Shown here in pieces: positions 38,620 through 46,267 of a stretch of 64,000 nt of DNA (the first letter of the stretch is position 1; every line of letters begins with the position of its first letter). The notes under the pieces are model-generated. The model was not told the DNA's origin. It worked only from the letters and a program-made list of their open reading frames with translations, and did not search any database. Made by a program: the position numbers and the translations under genes. Where the stretch lies: assembly GCF_001704295.1 (NCBI RefSeq), contig NZ_CP012334.1, positions 1,314,084-1,378,083 of the forward strand. Reading direction: 5' to 3'. Source of the DNA: Bordetella sp. H567 (GTDB taxonomy: Bacteria; Pseudomonadota; Gammaproteobacteria; Burkholderiales; Burkholderiaceae_B).

Positions 38620-39621
38620 ATGCGCTGGCGCTATGAAGACATAGGAAAACGGGTAAAAGCCTTCAGGATGGCGTCGGGCCTGAGTGCCGACGAGGTGGCG
38701 CAGAAGATCGGTATCTCGCGCACAGCCCTGTACCGTGTCGAAAAGGGTGAGATCGCCAAGGTCGATACGCTGGAGCGTTTGTCGGATCTGCTGGACGTGT
38801 CCATGCCGACCCTGCTGGGCGTGGGCATCGAATACATGGCCTCGGCCGTCAGCTATTTCGAACGCACCCGCCAGCTGGAGGAAAGCGCGGACCAGATCAT
38901 CGTTCTGGCCGGCCCCGTTTCCTTCCTGCTGGCCTCCGACGAGTTCGACGGCAACCTGGAACAGGTGCTGCGCGAAAGCGTTCCGGAAGACGCGCCGCGC
39001 CGCAAGCGCACGCTGGCCGATATCGACCTGATCATGGAAATACTGCGGGAGCGCAAGCGTACCTACATGCGGCGCCGGCCCAGTATCGTCAACCTGATCT
39101 CGGCCGAGCAGATTGCCCGCTTCCTGAACGGTGGCCTGCTGGGGCGCCCGGACCTGCCGGAAAAGGTACTGCGCGAGCGCCACGCGGCGACGCGCGCCGA
39201 GATCGAACACCTGGCCCGGCTGATCGAGGCGGACAATCTAGGCGTGCAGATCGGGCTGGTCACCGATACGCTGCCCCAGAACGGCTTCCAGATTTTCCGC
39301 CAGGCCGAGCGCAGCACCTTGACGATCAGCCCGTTCAGGCTGGGCGCCCAGCCGAATATCCGCGTCGGCGTGGCGATGCTGACCTCGGCGCCGGAAGCGC
39401 TGAAGCTGCATGACCAGATCGTCAAGGATGCCTGGAAGACGGCATTGAAGGGGCCTGCCGCCGTGGACTACCTGCGCGGGCTGCTCGATGCGGACGCGGC
39501 CGCGCAGGACGACGGCCGCGAGGGCAGGGGTGTGCAGGAGAAGGCCGGGGCCGTTCGGGCCAAGGCGGGCGCGACGCCGGTGTCGCCCCGGCGCGGCAAG
39601 GCCACCGCGCCAACGGACTGA
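38620..39621 (+). CDS. XRE-type helix-turn-helix regulator
   Basis: 333 aa. Residues 5-65 form a lambda-Cro/XRE helix-turn-helix (IGKRVKAFRMASGLSADEVAQKIGISRTALYRVEKGE, abbreviated, then LLDVSMPTLLGVG). The large remainder resembles no sensor domain I can name, although it looks folded and helical. The last 50 residues are low-complexity, Lys/Arg/Ala-rich. Neighbours are the D-tartrate dehydratase homologue upstream and a convergent class II aldolase downstream; the target is unknown. The 3' end including the stop is tandemly duplicated. Confidence 0.85.
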   Translation: MRWRYEDIGKRVKAFRMASGLSADEVAQKIGISRTALYRVEKGEIAKVDTLERLSDLLDVSMPTLLGVGIEYMASAVSYFERTRQLEESADQIIVLAGPVSFLLASDEFDGNLEQVLRESVPEDAPRRKRTLADIDLIMEILRERKRTYMRRRPSIVNLISAEQIARFLNGGLLGRPDLPEKVLRERHAATRAEIEHLARLIEADNLGVQIGLVTDTLPQNGFQIFRQAERSTLTISPFRLGAQPNIRVGVAMLTSAPEALKLHDQIVKDAWKTALKGPAAVDYLRGLLDADAAAQDDGREGRGVQEKAGAVRAKAGATPVSPRRGKATAPTD

Positions 39622-39664
39622 GCGCGCGGCGCGGCAAGCCCGCCGCGCCAACGGACTGAGCGCG
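39590..39664. repeat. Tandem 38-bp duplication spanning a stop codon
   Basis: Two units starting at 39590 and 39628 (period 38 bp) share GGCGCGGCAAG, then GCCAACGGACTGAGCGCG, with two differences between the copies. The first unit contains the last codons and the TGA of the XRE regulator; the second repeats them downstream as untranslated sequence. Confidence 0.85.
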
Positions 39665-39689
39665 GCACAGCAGGCCCGTCACGTGGGTT

Positions 39690-40406
39690 CTACAGGCGCA
39701 GCTGCGGGGCCATCACGGCCAGCCAGTGATTCCAGCATCGCATGATGGGATCGGGACGCAGCGTGCCGGCCAGGTTTTGTTCCTGTTCGCTCAGCGGCTG
39801 GACCGCGCCCAGTGCGGCGGCGCGGATCTGGTTGGCCGCATCGGCGCAGCCGTGCACCGTGCGGAAGACGCATTCGTGCAGATCGCGTCCCACCACCGTG
39901 GCGCCGTGCCGCCGCATCAGCACCGTCCACCAGGGCCCCAGCGCGCGCGCCAGCGAATCGCCTTCGGCCTGGGTGACCACCAGCAGGCGCGTATCGCCGA
40001 ATTCGTCGCGGCTGTCCCAATAGGGCACCCGCGCGCCCATTGCCGCGCCGGTCTGGCAACTGGGCAGGAGCGGGGCGCCGGTTTGGGCGAACGGCATGAT
40101 CGAAGGCGAGTGATGATGGCAAACCGCGCCCACGTCCGGACGGGCGCGGAAGATGGCGCTATGGATGATGCGCTCGGAAAACAGGCCCGCCGACGTGGCT
40201 TGCACGGGTTCGGCGTTCATGTCGTATTCGATGATGTCGTCGGGCGTCACGCGGCTGGGCGCGCCCGACACCGGCAGCAGGAAGCGGTCGGGCCGGTCGG
40301 GATGCCGCACGCTGACGTGGCCGAACGCATCCATCGCCCCCTGGTCCACGAGCAGGCGGTGCGCCAGGGCCAGATCGCGTTTCAGGGTGGTCAGGTCGGT
40401 AGCCAT
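39690..40406 (-). CDS. Class II aldolase/adducin family protein
   Basis: 238-aa metal-dependent aldolase or decarboxylase. The metal-binding His pair is in VGAVCHHHSPS, the conserved acidic residue in SERIIHSAIFRARPDVG, and the distal His in VLMRRHGATVVG. DAFGHVSVRHPDRPDRFLLP is typical of the FucA/AraD fold. The substrate is unknown; such genes occur often in carbohydrate-acid clusters. A near-palindrome TACCA-TATT-TGGTA lies 83-96 bp upstream of the start. Confidence 0.87.
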   Translation of the reverse strand: MATDLTTLKRDLALAHRLLVDQGAMDAFGHVSVRHPDRPDRFLLPVSGAPSRVTPDDIIEYDMNAEPVQATSAGLFSERIIHSAIFRARPDVGAVCHHHSPSIMPFAQTGAPLLPSCQTGAAMGARVPYWDSRDEFGDTRLLVVTQAEGDSLARALGPWWTVLMRRHGATVVGRDLHECVFRTVHGCADAANQIRAAALGAVQPLSEQEQNLAGTLRPDPIMRCWNHWLAVMAPQLRL

Positions 40407-40488
40407 GTGTGCGTGCTTCCAGAGGGCGATGAACCGGCGGTAGCGATTCAGCGGGCGGCGCGAGGCGCGCCGCGGGAAAACGGCAAAG

Positions 40489-40502
40489 TACCATATTTGG
40501 TA
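40489..40502. promoter_or_regulatory. Inverted repeat upstream of the class II aldolase gene
   Basis: TACCA and TGGTA around TATT, preceded by G and followed by TTCGTACC. Its GTACCA half-site equals that of the GntR palindrome at 36059, though with different spacing. It may be an operator for a related regulator. Confidence 0.35.
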
Positions 40503-40656
40503 TTCGTACCGTATTCAGTGCAAACCCTGGATGCGATAGGGGCGCCACCATGTGGCTTATTTCTTCGATGGGGAAGCGGAGGCAACAGGCGAGGTCTCCG
40601 CACGGTCGCATTACGTAGACGAGGGCGATCCCGGGTGGGCGGATGCGGAGAAGGCG

Positions 40657-41556
40657 TTATGCCGGTCCGGAATGGGCGAACAGCCGGGCCTGCATGAACG
40701 ATGTGAATGCGCGGGCCTTGGCGCTGGCCTGCCTGCCCGTTGGAAAGACGGCCCACAGGTCGAGGGGCGGCAGCTCCCATTCGGCCAGGACGGGGCGCAC
40801 CTGCCCCGATTCCAGTTCCGGCGCGAACATCCATTCCGATGAAACGGTCAGGCCCAGCCCGGATAACACCGCCTCGCGGATGCCCTCGGCCGCGGTCGCC
40901 CGCACCCTGCCCCTGAGGGTAACCGCCGTCTCGTTGGCCCCCTGCTTGAAGACCCAGGCCGCCCCGCCGCCCCGCTGGTCGTAGATGATGGCCTGGTGGC
41001 CGAGCAGGTCCAGTGGCGCCGCCGGCACGCCCATCCGCTCGAAATAGGCGGGAGTCCCGAGCACCATGCGGCGCCCCTGGGCGATCTTGCGCGCGGTCAA
41101 TGCGGAATCCGTCAGCGCGCCCATGCGCAGCGCGACATCGATACCTGCCTCGATGAGGTCCAGATTGCGGTCATCCAGGAACAGGTCGATGTCCAAGGAT
41201 GGGTACGCCTCCAGGAACTCCGGCAATAGCGGCATCACGTGCAGACGGGCGAAGGTGACGGCCGCGCTCACCCGCAGGCGTCCCGACAGCGCGGCACTGG
41301 CGCCGCGCGCTGCCAGTTCGGCTTCTTCCACCTCCTCCAGCGCGCGCTTGGCATGCTCGTAGAAGTTTTGCCCCGACTCCGTCGGGGTCAGGCCATGGGT
41401 CGAGCGCAGCAGCAGCCTTACCCCCAGATGCGTTTCCAGCTGCGCGATTGCCTTGGATACCGCGGGCTGGCCGATGCGAAGCTGCCTCGCCGCCCCGGAA
41501 AAAGACCCCGTATCGACGACCAGAACGAAGGCTTCCATGGCGGATAGTCGGTTCAT
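40657..41556 (-). CDS. LysR family regulator
   Basis: 299 aa. N-terminal helix-turn-helix (MEAFVLVVDTGSFSGAARQLRIGQPAVSKAI, shown partly, then LETHLGVRLLLRSTHGLTPTESG) and a C-terminal LysR substrate domain (LRVSAAVTFARLHVMPLLPEFLEAYPSLDIDL, part). This is the CrgA/PA3398-like class often divergent from stress or oxidoreductase genes. It faces the peroxiredoxin-OYE pair across 161 bp, in which TGGAATGA occurs twice (41570 and 41613), a possible binding motif. Confidence 0.9.
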   Translation of the reverse strand: MNRLSAMEAFVLVVDTGSFSGAARQLRIGQPAVSKAIAQLETHLGVRLLLRSTHGLTPTESGQNFYEHAKRALEEVEEAELAARGASAALSGRLRVSAAVTFARLHVMPLLPEFLEAYPSLDIDLFLDDRNLDLIEAGIDVALRMGALTDSALTARKIAQGRRMVLGTPAYFERMGVPAAPLDLLGHQAIIYDQRGGGAAWVFKQGANETAVTLRGRVRATAAEGIREAVLSGLGLTVSSEWMFAPELESGQVRPVLAEWELPPLDLWAVFPTGRQASAKARAFTSFMQARLFAHSGPA

Positions 41557-41717
41557 GCTTATTCTCCTTTGGAATGAACAATATCACTGATCCGCGGCTA
41601 CCGCATTGAAAGTGGAATGAGCACATTACGGGTTATGGACTCGCTGCAACGCCGCCCAGGTTTGGCGGGCGACGCGAAGGCCGGTCTGCCTACTACCCAC
41701 CAAGCAAAGGAAACGCC

Positions 41718-42392
41718 ATGTCTCTTCAAGCCCAACTCGATGCGTTCAAAGCCGACTTCGAAGCTGGAAAGCCCCCGTATAACGTGCCGTATTCGGTCAT
41801 CGAGACCATGCACCGCGCCACTGCGGAACTCAAGGCCTCCGGCCTGGCCGAACGCGCCAAAAAGGTGGGCGACAAAGCGCCTGCCTTTACGCTGCAAGAT
41901 CCCGAAGGCAATACGGTGTCCTCCGCCGAGCTGCTGGCCAAGGGGCCGCTCGTCGTCAGTTTCTACCGCGGCGTCTGGTGCCCCTACTGCAATATGGAGC
42001 TGCAGGCCCTGCAGGCGGCGCTGCCGTCGTTCCAGGAACTGGGCGCCAGCCTGGTGGCCATTTCCCCGCAGACCGCGCCGAACAGCCGCAAGTCGACCCG
42101 CCAGAACAACCTGACCTTCCCCATCCTGTCCGACGTGAAAGGCGAAGTCGGCGCGAGCTTCGGCCTGAAGTTCAAGCTGCCCGACTACCTGGTGGCCTTG
42201 TACCAGGGCCTGAAGAACGACCTGCCGCGCTTTAACGACGATCCCGAGTGGACGCTGCCGATGCCGGCCCGGTACGTCATCGCGCAAGACGGCACGATCG
42301 TCTACGCCGAAGTGAACCCTGATTACACCCGCCGTCCCGAGCCGGAAGAGATGCTGCCGGCATTGCGCCAGGCCGCCGGCAAGGCCGCCTGA
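41718..42392 (+). CDS. Peroxiredoxin-like AhpC/TSA family protein
   Basis: 224-aa thioredoxin-fold protein with the redox pair Cys88-Pro-Tyr-Cys91 in SFYRGVWCPYCNMEL. A helical N-terminal extension of 50 residues precedes the domain, and VGDKAPAFTLQDPEGNTVSS opens it. The CxxC pair resembles the alkyl-hydroperoxide/bacterioferritin-comigratory type that reduces peroxides through an internal disulfide. It is divergent from a LysR gene and followed after 80 bp by an Old Yellow Enzyme, suggesting a joint response to peroxides and electrophiles. Confidence 0.88.
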   Translation: MSLQAQLDAFKADFEAGKPPYNVPYSVIETMHRATAELKASGLAERAKKVGDKAPAFTLQDPEGNTVSSAELLAKGPLVVSFYRGVWCPYCNMELQALQAALPSFQELGASLVAISPQTAPNSRKSTRQNNLTFPILSDVKGEVGASFGLKFKLPDYLVALYQGLKNDLPRFNDDPEWTLPMPARYVIAQDGTIVYAEVNPDYTRRPEPEEMLPALRQAAGKAA

Positions 42393-42472
42393 ACGGCGCT
42401 TCCCCCTTGATTGCGGCGCGGCCCCCAGCCGTTGATGGGGCCACCCCGCTTACCCTGCAAATAGGAAAGAAG

Positions 42473-43588
42473 ATGTCCACGCTGTTCACACCCACCCAAG
42501 TCGGCCCTTATGCGGTCTCCCACCGCGTGGTGCTGGCACCGCTCACCCGCATGCGCACCGATGCCGGCGATGTGCCGGGCGACCTGATGGTCCAGTACTA
42601 CACCCAGCGGGCATCGAAAGGCGCGCTGCTGATCGCCGAGGCCACCGCCGTTTCGCCGCGCGCCATTGCCTATGCCGGCGCACCCGGTATCCATACCGAC
42701 GCGCAGCAGCGCGGCTGGAAGCGTGTGGTGGACGCGGTGCATGCGCGCGGCGCGCGCATCTTCCTGCAGCTCTGGCACGGTGGCCGGCAGGCGCATCCGG
42801 ACAATATGGGCGGCGAGCTGCCCATCGCGCCTTCCGCCATCCGGTCGGAGGAGAAGGCGGTGGTCCGGGACGCCGCCGGAGCCTTCCTGGAGGTGGACCA
42901 GGTCGTGCCGCGCGCGATGGCGGCCGTGGAAATCCCCCTCGTGATCGAGGAATTCCGGCAAGCCGCCGAACGGGCGAAGCAAGCGGGCTTTGACGGGGTC
43001 GAACTGCACGCGGCCAATGGCTATTTGCCTGACCAGTTTTTGCAGGACGGCTCGAACCTGCGCACCGACGCCTACGGCGGCCCTATCGAAAACCGCGCGC
43101 GCTTCCTGCTGGAAGCGGTGGAGGCGCTGGTGGGCGTATGGGGCGGCGACCGGGTGGCCGTGCGGATTTCTCCCAGCGGCAAGTTCGGCACCATGTCCGA
43201 CAGCGATCCAGTCGGGACCTTCGGCTATGTCGCCGAGCAGCTCAATCGATACGGCCTGGCGTACCTGCACGTGGTCGAGCCGCGCATCCGGGGCTACGAG
43301 GATCTGGCCTTGGACGCGCCGGCCGTCGCATCGAAAAGCCTGGGCGGCCTATTCAAGGGGCCTATCGTCGCGGCGGGCGGTTTCTCGCGCGAGAGCGCGG
43401 AGCAGATTCTTGCCGCGGGCGATGCAGACCTGGTCGCGTTCGGGCGCTTCTTCATTTCCAACCCCGACCTGCCCGAGCGCTTCCGTCTCGGCCTGCCGTT
43501 GACGACGTATGACCGGAACACCTTCTATGGCGGCGATCACCGCGGTTATACGGACTATGCGTCCCATCGGGAGCCCATGCCGGCATAG
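42473..43588 (+). CDS. NADH:flavin oxidoreductase, Old Yellow Enzyme family (NemA-like)
   Basis: 371-aa FMN enzyme reducing activated C=C bonds or nitro groups. Motifs are VVLAPLTRMRTD at the FMN site, QLWHGGRQAHPD, the substrate-binding HAANGYLPDQFLQDGSN with paired His/Asn, VRISPSGKFG, VAAGGFSRESAEQIL and GRFFISNPDLPERF. The ATG at 42473 follows GGAAAGAAG. Similar to N-ethylmaleimide reductase. Likely co-transcribed with the peroxiredoxin and controlled by the divergent LysR. Confidence 0.9.
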   Translation: MSTLFTPTQVGPYAVSHRVVLAPLTRMRTDAGDVPGDLMVQYYTQRASKGALLIAEATAVSPRAIAYAGAPGIHTDAQQRGWKRVVDAVHARGARIFLQLWHGGRQAHPDNMGGELPIAPSAIRSEEKAVVRDAAGAFLEVDQVVPRAMAAVEIPLVIEEFRQAAERAKQAGFDGVELHAANGYLPDQFLQDGSNLRTDAYGGPIENRARFLLEAVEALVGVWGGDRVAVRISPSGKFGTMSDSDPVGTFGYVAEQLNRYGLAYLHVVEPRIRGYEDLALDAPAVASKSLGGLFKGPIVAAGGFSRESAEQILAAGDADLVAFGRFFISNPDLPERFRLGLPLTTYDRNTFYGGDHRGYTDYASHREPMPA

Positions 43589-43661
43589 CGCGCCAGAGAC
43601 GGGTACAATCCATCCCCGTCGTTCTGGAAACCCATCGGGTTTTCGATAGAATGGCGCCCAT

Positions 43662-43738
43662 CGGGGCGTAGCGCAGCCTGGTAGCGCATCTGCTTTGGGA
43701 GCAGAGGGTCGCGAGTTCGAATCCCGCCGCCCCGACCA
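43662..43738 (+). tRNA. tRNA-Pro (anticodon TGG)
   Basis: A 77-nt cloverleaf with encoded CCA. The acceptor stem CGGGGCG/CGCCCCG, the D arm GCGCAGCCTGGTAGCGC, and the anticodon stem TCTGC/GCAGA around TTTGGGA with TGG at 43696-43698. The T arm reads GCGAG-TTCGAAT-CCCGC and contains one A-C mismatch. A perfect terminator follows, and the MNT/HEPN pair lies 180 bp downstream. Confidence 0.96.
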
Positions 43739-43742
43739 AATC

Positions 43743-43778
43743 AAGGGCTTACAGATATGACGCTGTAAGCCCTTTTCC
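43743..43778 (+). terminator. Intrinsic terminator of tRNA-Pro
   Basis: AAGGGCTTACAG (43743-43754) pairs perfectly with CTGTAAGCCCTT (43763-43774) around an 8-nt loop, ending in TTTT (43773-43776), four bases behind the tRNA CCA. Confidence 0.85.
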
Positions 43779-43918
43779 TTTTTCGCGGTTTTACCGGCAG
43801 CGGTGTGCGGCTGGTGGCTCGTGATAACACCTCGTTTCGGACGTAAAATCGGCAGATCTCTGCCAGATGTCGATGCGCCGTACCTCTGTGTTGGCGGTCT
43901 TGAGATGGATCCAGGTCT

Positions 43919-44209
43919 ATGGACAAGCAACGTGCCCTCGATGTCCTGAGGCGCAGCAAACCGGAATTGGCGGCCCGCTTCGGCGTGACGCGGCTGGCCC
44001 TGTTTGGCTCCACCGCCCGGGGGGCTGCAACCAGCAACAGCGATGTCGATGTCCTGGTCGACTTCGACGGCCCGGCCACGTCCAAACGCTATTTCGGCGT
44101 CCAGTTCTATCTAGAAGACGCCCTGGGTTGTTCCGTCGATCTCGTGACGGAAAAGGCCCTTCGCCCGAGACTGCGTCCGTATATCGCGCAGGACCAGATC
44201 AATGTCTGA
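43919..44209 (+). CDS. MNT-domain nucleotidyltransferase, MntA-like antitoxin
   Basis: 96-aa minimal nucleotidyltransferase with LALFGSTARGAA (GS motif, 30-35), the catalytic pair Asp42 and Asp44 in SDVDVLVDF, and a third acidic residue Asp74 in SVDLVTE. In HEPN/MNT modules, MntA proteins transfer AMP to a Tyr of the HEPN toxin and neutralise it. The gene overlaps the HEPN gene by 8 nt. It lies just behind tRNA-Pro, a usual landing site for mobile modules. Confidence 0.9.
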   Translation: MDKQRALDVLRRSKPELAARFGVTRLALFGSTARGAATSNSDVDVLVDFDGPATSKRYFGVQFYLEDALGCSVDLVTEKALRPRLRPYIAQDQINV

Positions 44210-44552
44210 TATCCAAGGCAGGCAATGGCACTTCTACCTCGATGACATGATCGAGTTCGCCGAGAAGGTTGTCGCCTATACCGACGGCTTTGATCAGGCA
44301 AGATTCGTGGCAAGTGGCATCACCTACGATGCGACTTTACGCAATCTGGAATTGATCGGCGAGGCAGCCACCCACATTCCGGATGATGTTCGGGCGGCGA
44401 ATCCCGCCATCCCGTGGCGGATGGTCATTGCCACACGAAATCGCCTTATCCACGGCTATCTCGGGATCGACGATGATACCGTCTGGAGCATCATCAGGGA
44501 TGACGTTCCCGACCTGCTGTCTTTGCTGATCGGATTGAAGCACAAAGCCTAA
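44202..44552 (+). CDS. HEPN-domain RNase toxin, HepT-like
   Basis: 116-aa HEPN protein. The ribonuclease motif Rx4HxY is intact as RNRLIHGY (Arg79, His84, Tyr86); Tyr86 would be the AMP-acceptor. Other typical segments are TYDATLRNLELIGEAATHIPDDVRA (part) and IPWRMVIATRN. Toxins of this class cleave RNA, including tRNA. The 8-nt overlap with the MNT gene couples their translation. Function is inferred from family and pairing. Confidence 0.9.
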   Translation: MSDIQGRQWHFYLDDMIEFAEKVVAYTDGFDQARFVASGITYDATLRNLELIGEAATHIPDDVRAANPAIPWRMVIATRNRLIHGYLGIDDDTVWSIIRDDVPDLLSLLIGLKHKA

Positions 44553-44661
44553 GGGTGGTGCGATTGCGGTCGGCAGCGCATGCGGTCGGATCAAGGCGGG
44601 GCCGAGCAGGAGAAATCGACCACTCACGTTCCCACGTGGAGCCGCACCGGCGCGATTCAGT

Positions 44662-45273
44662 ATGATTCCCGCCATGCCCTTACTGGAACTGAATCAGCTA
44701 TCGTCCCCGCGCCTGGCGCCGGTGGACCTGTGTTGCGAGCCGGGCGACTGCCATGCGGTCATGGGGCCCTCCGGGGCGGGGAAATCCGTGCTGCTGCGGC
44801 TGATCGCCGACCTGGATCCTGGCCACGGAACCGCCGCCTTGCGCGGCGTGCCGCGGTCGCGGATGTCCGGACCGCAATGGCGGCGGCAGGTCGTGTATTG
44901 CCAGGCCGAAGCAGGCTGGTGGCATGAACAGGTGGCGCCGCACTTCCCGGACCCGAACGTCGCCACGCCTATCATGGAACGTCTTGGCCTGTCCGCGGAC
45001 AAGCTCGATGCCATGGTGCATGAACTCTCCACCGGCGAACGGCAGCGGCTGGGTTTGATCCGCGCCTTGTTGCTGCGTCCTCCCGTCCTGCTGCTGGACG
45101 AGCCCACCGCGGCGCTGGATGCGCAGACCACCCTGCGGGTCGAGCAGGAGATCCAGGGCTGTATGCGCGACGGCGCGGCGGTGCTGTGGGTCACGCATAG
45201 CGCCGAGCAGGCGCGGCGCGTGGCCACGCATTGCTGGCGCCTGCATCAGGGGCTGCTGGAACGCGCCGCATGA
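44662..45273 (+). CDS. fetA: ABC ATPase, FetA-like iron exporter subunit
   Basis: 203-aa short ABC ATPase. Walker A GPSGAGKS (35-42), signature LSTGERQRLGL, Walker B VLLLDEPTAALD, and the switch His in VLWVTHSAEQARRV. The small size and the following UPF0014 permease match FetAB (YbbLM), which exports iron and increases tolerance to oxidative stress in E. coli. Its TGA overlaps the permease ATG (ATGA). Confidence 0.85.
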   Translation: MIPAMPLLELNQLSSPRLAPVDLCCEPGDCHAVMGPSGAGKSVLLRLIADLDPGHGTAALRGVPRSRMSGPQWRRQVVYCQAEAGWWHEQVAPHFPDPNVATPIMERLGLSADKLDAMVHELSTGERQRLGLIRALLLRPPVLLLDEPTAALDAQTTLRVEQEIQGCMRDGAAVLWVTHSAEQARRVATHCWRLHQGLLERAA

Positions 45274-46085
45274 ACGTCATCTACCTGAGCGCCGCCGACA
45301 TCGCCCTGGCCGCCTGCCTGGTGGCGCTGGCCGCGCTGATATCCATGGGCATGCGGCTGGCCCTGCACGGCCAGGTGCTGTGGGCGGCGGCACGCACGAT
45401 CGTGCAGCTGCTGCTGGTCGGGCACATCCTGCGTCTGGTGTTCTCGCATGCGTCCGCGTGGCTGACCGTGCTGGTCTGCGCGGTGATGATGGCGCTGGCC
45501 GCGCGCGAGGTCGCCGCGCGTCCGGCCGTCCGGATGCAGGGGCACGGCAACGGGATCGTCGCCGCGCTCACGGTGATCTCGACGACGCTGGTCACCGCCA
45601 TGTTCGTCCTGCAGACCGCGATGCGGCCCGATCCCTGGTATGACCCGCGCTATACCATCGCGCTGGTCGGCATCGTATTGGGCAGCGTTTTGAACGCGGC
45701 CAGTCTGAGCCTGGATACGATGCTGTCCGGCGTGCGCCGCGAGCGCGCGGGTATCGAAGCTAGGCTGGCACTGGGCGCGCCCGCGCGGCAGGCGTTTTCC
45801 GGCCTGCTGCGTGAATCGGTGCGCCGGGGCATCGTTCCCAGCATCAACCAGATGTCGGCCGCCGGCATCATCACCTTGCCCGGCATCATGACGGGCCAGA
45901 TCATCGCGGGCATGGACCCGGTGGAAGCGGCCAAGTACCAGATCCTGCTGATGTTCCTGCTGTGCGGCGCCAGTGCGCTGGCCGCGATGGGCGCGGCCTA
46001 TGCGGCGATGAAGCGTCTGACCGACGCGCGGGACCGGTTGCGCCTGGACAGGCTGCAGGACCCCGCGCGCCGGCCCGGCCGGTAA
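45270..46085 (+). CDS. fetB: FetB-like UPF0014 permease
   Basis: 271-aa membrane protein with about seven hydrophobic segments. Family motifs are LRLALHGQVL-like ISMGMRLALHGQVLWAAART, ALVGIVLGSVLNAASLSLD, RRERAGIEARLALGAPARQA and MSAAGIITLPGIMTGQIIAG, where the last is the UPF0014 signature. The ATG overlaps the fetA stop, coupling translation. Iron export is inferred from the E. coli homologue. Confidence 0.88.
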   Translation: MNVIYLSAADIALAACLVALAALISMGMRLALHGQVLWAAARTIVQLLLVGHILRLVFSHASAWLTVLVCAVMMALAAREVAARPAVRMQGHGNGIVAALTVISTTLVTAMFVLQTAMRPDPWYDPRYTIALVGIVLGSVLNAASLSLDTMLSGVRRERAGIEARLALGAPARQAFSGLLRESVRRGIVPSINQMSAAGIITLPGIMTGQIIAGMDPVEAAKYQILLMFLLCGASALAAMGAAYAAMKRLTDARDRLRLDRLQDPARRPGR

Positions 46086-46121
46086 CGGGGCGCCGCGCGC
46101 CGCGGCGGCGCGGTGCGCCAG

Positions 46122-46267
46122 CGGCGTAATCCCGCCGGGTATTGCCGCGTGGTTCGTGCATCGTGTCAGCCCAACTTCGCGGCATATCCACCGTCGGCGT
46201 GATCCCGCCGTATATTGCCGCGTGCTTCCTGCATCGTGTCAGCCCAGCTTCGCGGCATATCCACCGG
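46122..46267. repeat. Tandem 73-bp duplication at the 3' end of a LysR gene
   Basis: Two units with a 73-bp period, starting at 46122 and 46195; both contain GCATCGTGTCAGCCCA followed, one mismatch later, by CTTCGCGGCATATCCACCG. The right unit holds the last codons and stop of the LysR gene on the minus strand; the left unit repeats them outside the gene with about six differences. Confidence 0.85.

Noticed and set aside
40552-40842. Small plus-strand frame between the aldolase and LysR genes
   Set aside because: Mostly antisense to the 3' end of the LysR gene, with no recognisable domain or ribosome site.
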